Part shown: piece after piece, positions 19,673-20,952 of the stretch
Position numbering within the stretch: position 1 is the first letter of the stretch
Layout: every line of letters starts with the position of its first letter
Assembly: GCA_964497585.1 (NCBI GenBank)
Contig: CAZCDS010000090.1
Span: 1-20,952 of the forward strand
Direction of reading: 5' to 3'
DNA: 20,952 bases
Origin: CAZCDS01 sp964497585
GTDB taxonomy: Bacteria; Desulfobacterota; Desulfomonilia; Desulfomonilales; Desulfomonilaceae
Notes under the pieces: generated by a model
The model's input: only the letters and a program-made list of their open reading frames with translations
Told to the model about the DNA's origin: nothing
The model's database searches: none
Translations under genes and position numbers: made by a program

Positions 19673-20952
19673 TCAGAATCCCGGCAAGCCGTACTCACCA
19701 GCCCCAGAGACGGAAATACTTCCATCCCTGTGGACGGTAATCTTAATGTCGATTCCCTTGTTCGCAGCGGAGGCAAAGGTCTGAGCCGCTGAGGCGAAGG
19801 CCGTCATTGCAGTTCCCATGTCGGCAGTAGCACCTACGCCGGCAGTACCACCCGTGCCAGAGACCCCGGCCCCGAATTCTCTTAACGGGTATTTCGCATT
19901 GACATTCTCGATGAAGCTCCGCATGTTTCCCGTGGCATTGTCGATAATGTGGTTTGAAATCGCGTCAATCTCGTCCCACATCTCGCGGAGTCCACCCCAA
20001 AATTTCTCGTGATTCTTTTCCCACTTTTTTGAGCCCCAATCGCCCCAACTGAACGTCCCACCGGTGGCAAACCGGGGAATAGACCCGATGAGGCTCGCAA
20101 CGGCCAACCCTCCTCTCGCGAACCCCCGGACCTTTAGCACTCCCTGGTTGACTGCGTGCATGAACGCCGCCCCGTACTGTTTCACCGCCTCGACGCTCAT
20201 CACGAATTCACCTGGACTCAACAGAGCCGGAACGGTATCACCCCGACCTGAACCGGCCACGGTTCCACCCGATGCGTACCCGGGGGCTGCTCCGCGTCCT
20301 ACGGGTTCCTGCATGACCGGCGTGACGGGAATGGTAACGCCTCGCTGCTGAAGGGCCTTGAGTTGCTCCTGAAACTTCGTCTCGTCAAGCTCAAGCTCGG
20401 CCACGTACTTGACGCGTCGCTCTTCCCGGAGCTGGGCCTGCTTAATCTTCGCCTCCGTATCCTCGAGGGTAGCCTTGACCGGCTGTTCCAACGCGGGAGC
20501 CGCGGCCTCGGCCTTCTGTCTTACGGCCTCCGCAGTTTTCATCTCCTCTTCAACCGTGCCCTTCCGCCTTTCTAGGCCGGCCCTCTCCAAACCGGTCATA
20601 ACCTGCCTGACGCCCTGCATGCTGCTTTCAATGGTGTTCACTGCCGTTGTCTGCACCCCTTTAGGGAGTTGCCCCAGCTCGCTCTGCAGCTCCGCATAGA
20701 TACTCTTGCCTTTCTTGAGCAGTTCAATGTCTTTCTTCTGTTCTCCCTGTTCAGCGAGGTGACGGGCCTGTGCAAGCTTTCGTTCAAAGTGGTCGACGGC
20801 CTCGGTCTGCTTTTCCTTTTCGGTCATCCCGCTTCGCCGAATGCTCCGCCGCTCCTTCTCGCCCCATTGCGATATGGCGAGTTGCTCCCGCTGGTCCTTC
20901 TTTTCGAGGTCCTTCAGCTCCTTCAGGAGGCCCTTGTATTGTCGCTTGAGCC
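19673..20952 (-). CDS. Phage tail tape-measure protein, C-terminal part (partial)
   Basis: Open from the right edge of the window to the stop at 19673, at least 426 residues; the frame continues through 20828-20952 without a stop, so the ATG at 20827 is internal. The part in view has a long charged coiled coil (many Glu/Lys/Arg, DLEKKDQREQLAISQWGEKE), then a Gly-rich region with the tell-tale tape-measure pattern GYASGGTVAGSGRGDTVPAL followed by LSPGEFVMSVEAVKQYGAAF. Next come RGFARGGLAVASLIG, a Trp-rich segment (GDWGSKKWEKNHEKFW) and a Gly/Ala-rich end. Tape-measure proteins set tail length in long-tailed phages and form the internal tail core. This indicates a siphovirus- or myovirus-type prophage. 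The N-terminal part is outside the window. Confidence 0.85.
   Translation of the reverse strand, partial: LKRQYKGLLKELKDLEKKDQREQLAISQWGEKERRSIRRSGMTEKEKQTEAVDHFERKLAQARHLAEQGEQKKDIELLKKGKSIYAELQSELGQLPKGVQTTAVNTIESSMQGVRQVMTGLERAGLERRKGTVEEEMKTAEAVRQKAEAAAPALEQPVKATLEDTEAKIKQAQLREERRVKYVAELELDETKFQEQLKALQQRGVTIPVTPVMQEPVGRGAAPGYASGGTVAGSGRGDTVPALLSPGEFVMSVEAVKQYGAAFMHAVNQGVLKVRGFARGGLAVASLIGSIPRFATGGTFSWGDWGSKKWEKNHEKFWGGLREMWDEIDAISNHIIDNATGNMRSFIENVNAKYPLREFGAGVSGTGGTAGVGATADMGTAMTAFASAAQTFASAANKGIDIKITVHRDGSISVSGAGEYGLPGF

Larger units (their letters stand above)
14071..20952. mobile_element. Tailed-phage prophage (or remnant), left end; right end beyond window
   Basis: The element begins at the 3' end of tRNA-Val and runs off the window. 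It has a tyrosine integrase and an excisionase-like gene at the tRNA end, an early DNA-binding gene, long gaps, a lysogenic-type cassette, and a tail tape-measure gene near the right edge. The right attachment site is not in the window, so the size and intactness are unknown. Lytic, capsid and terminase genes, if any, would lie to the right. The exact left boundary within the tRNA 3' end is inferred from where tRNA-targeting integrases usually recombine. Confidence 0.75.

Overview
The window looks like a chromosomal segment of a Gram-negative, probably anaerobic bacterium, carrying the left end of a tRNA-integrated prophage from about 14.0 kb to its right edge. Outer-membrane lipoproteins and a Wza-type export protein show the Gram-negative envelope. 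The first 29 codons of an FprA-type flavodiiron protein, an O2/NO-detoxifying enzyme typical of anaerobes, suggest anaerobic life. Together with the style of the IS3 transposase remnant and the zinc-ribbon proteins, this makes me favour Desulfobacterota (former Deltaproteobacteria). That placement is inference from memory of similar proteins, not a search result.

Chromosomal part (1-13996). From the left: the 5' end of the flavodiiron gene (minus) with a promoter and an inverted repeat; a 5'-truncated IS3-type transposase; a crotonase-fold protein lacking both hydratase glutamates; and a 678-aa protein with an N-terminal helical domain, a zinc ribbon, one membrane span, a long Pro/Lys-rich linker and ankyrin repeats. 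Next come two small exported proteins and a secreted cyclase-family metal hydrolase (plus), the latter with a promoter bracketed by an inverted repeat. They are followed by a Wza-like polysaccharide export lipoprotein (minus), an exported helical protein with an NTF2-like lipoprotein (plus), a DUF89 phosphatase (minus), a truncated PAC-GGDEF protein with a GGQEF motif (plus) and a self-processing P1/S58 peptidase (minus). No single pathway links these genes; most are single units or pairs in alternating orientation.

Prophage part (13997 to right edge). tRNA-Val(CAC), with its own promoter and terminator, is followed by two 11-bp-phased direct repeats. A compact minus-strand operon then reads 16610 to 14154: a 56-aa ribbon-helix-helix protein, an unrecognised 233-aa protein, a 46-aa protein, an excisionase-like HTH protein and a tyrosine integrase. 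About 0.8 kb with no convincing gene separates this operon from a 207-aa zinc-ribbon membrane protein. The first 87 residues of that protein align without gaps to the ankyrin protein at 2.6-4.6 kb. A plus-strand two-gene cassette follows, with a strong leader stem-loop and a terminator, facing a minus-strand tail block: the C-terminal part of a tape-measure protein, running off the window, and a small membrane protein.

The most novel items are the shared N-terminal helical plus zinc-ribbon module on two unrelated membrane proteins, the leader-controlled cassette inside the prophage, and the small ribbon-helix-helix gene heading the integration operon.
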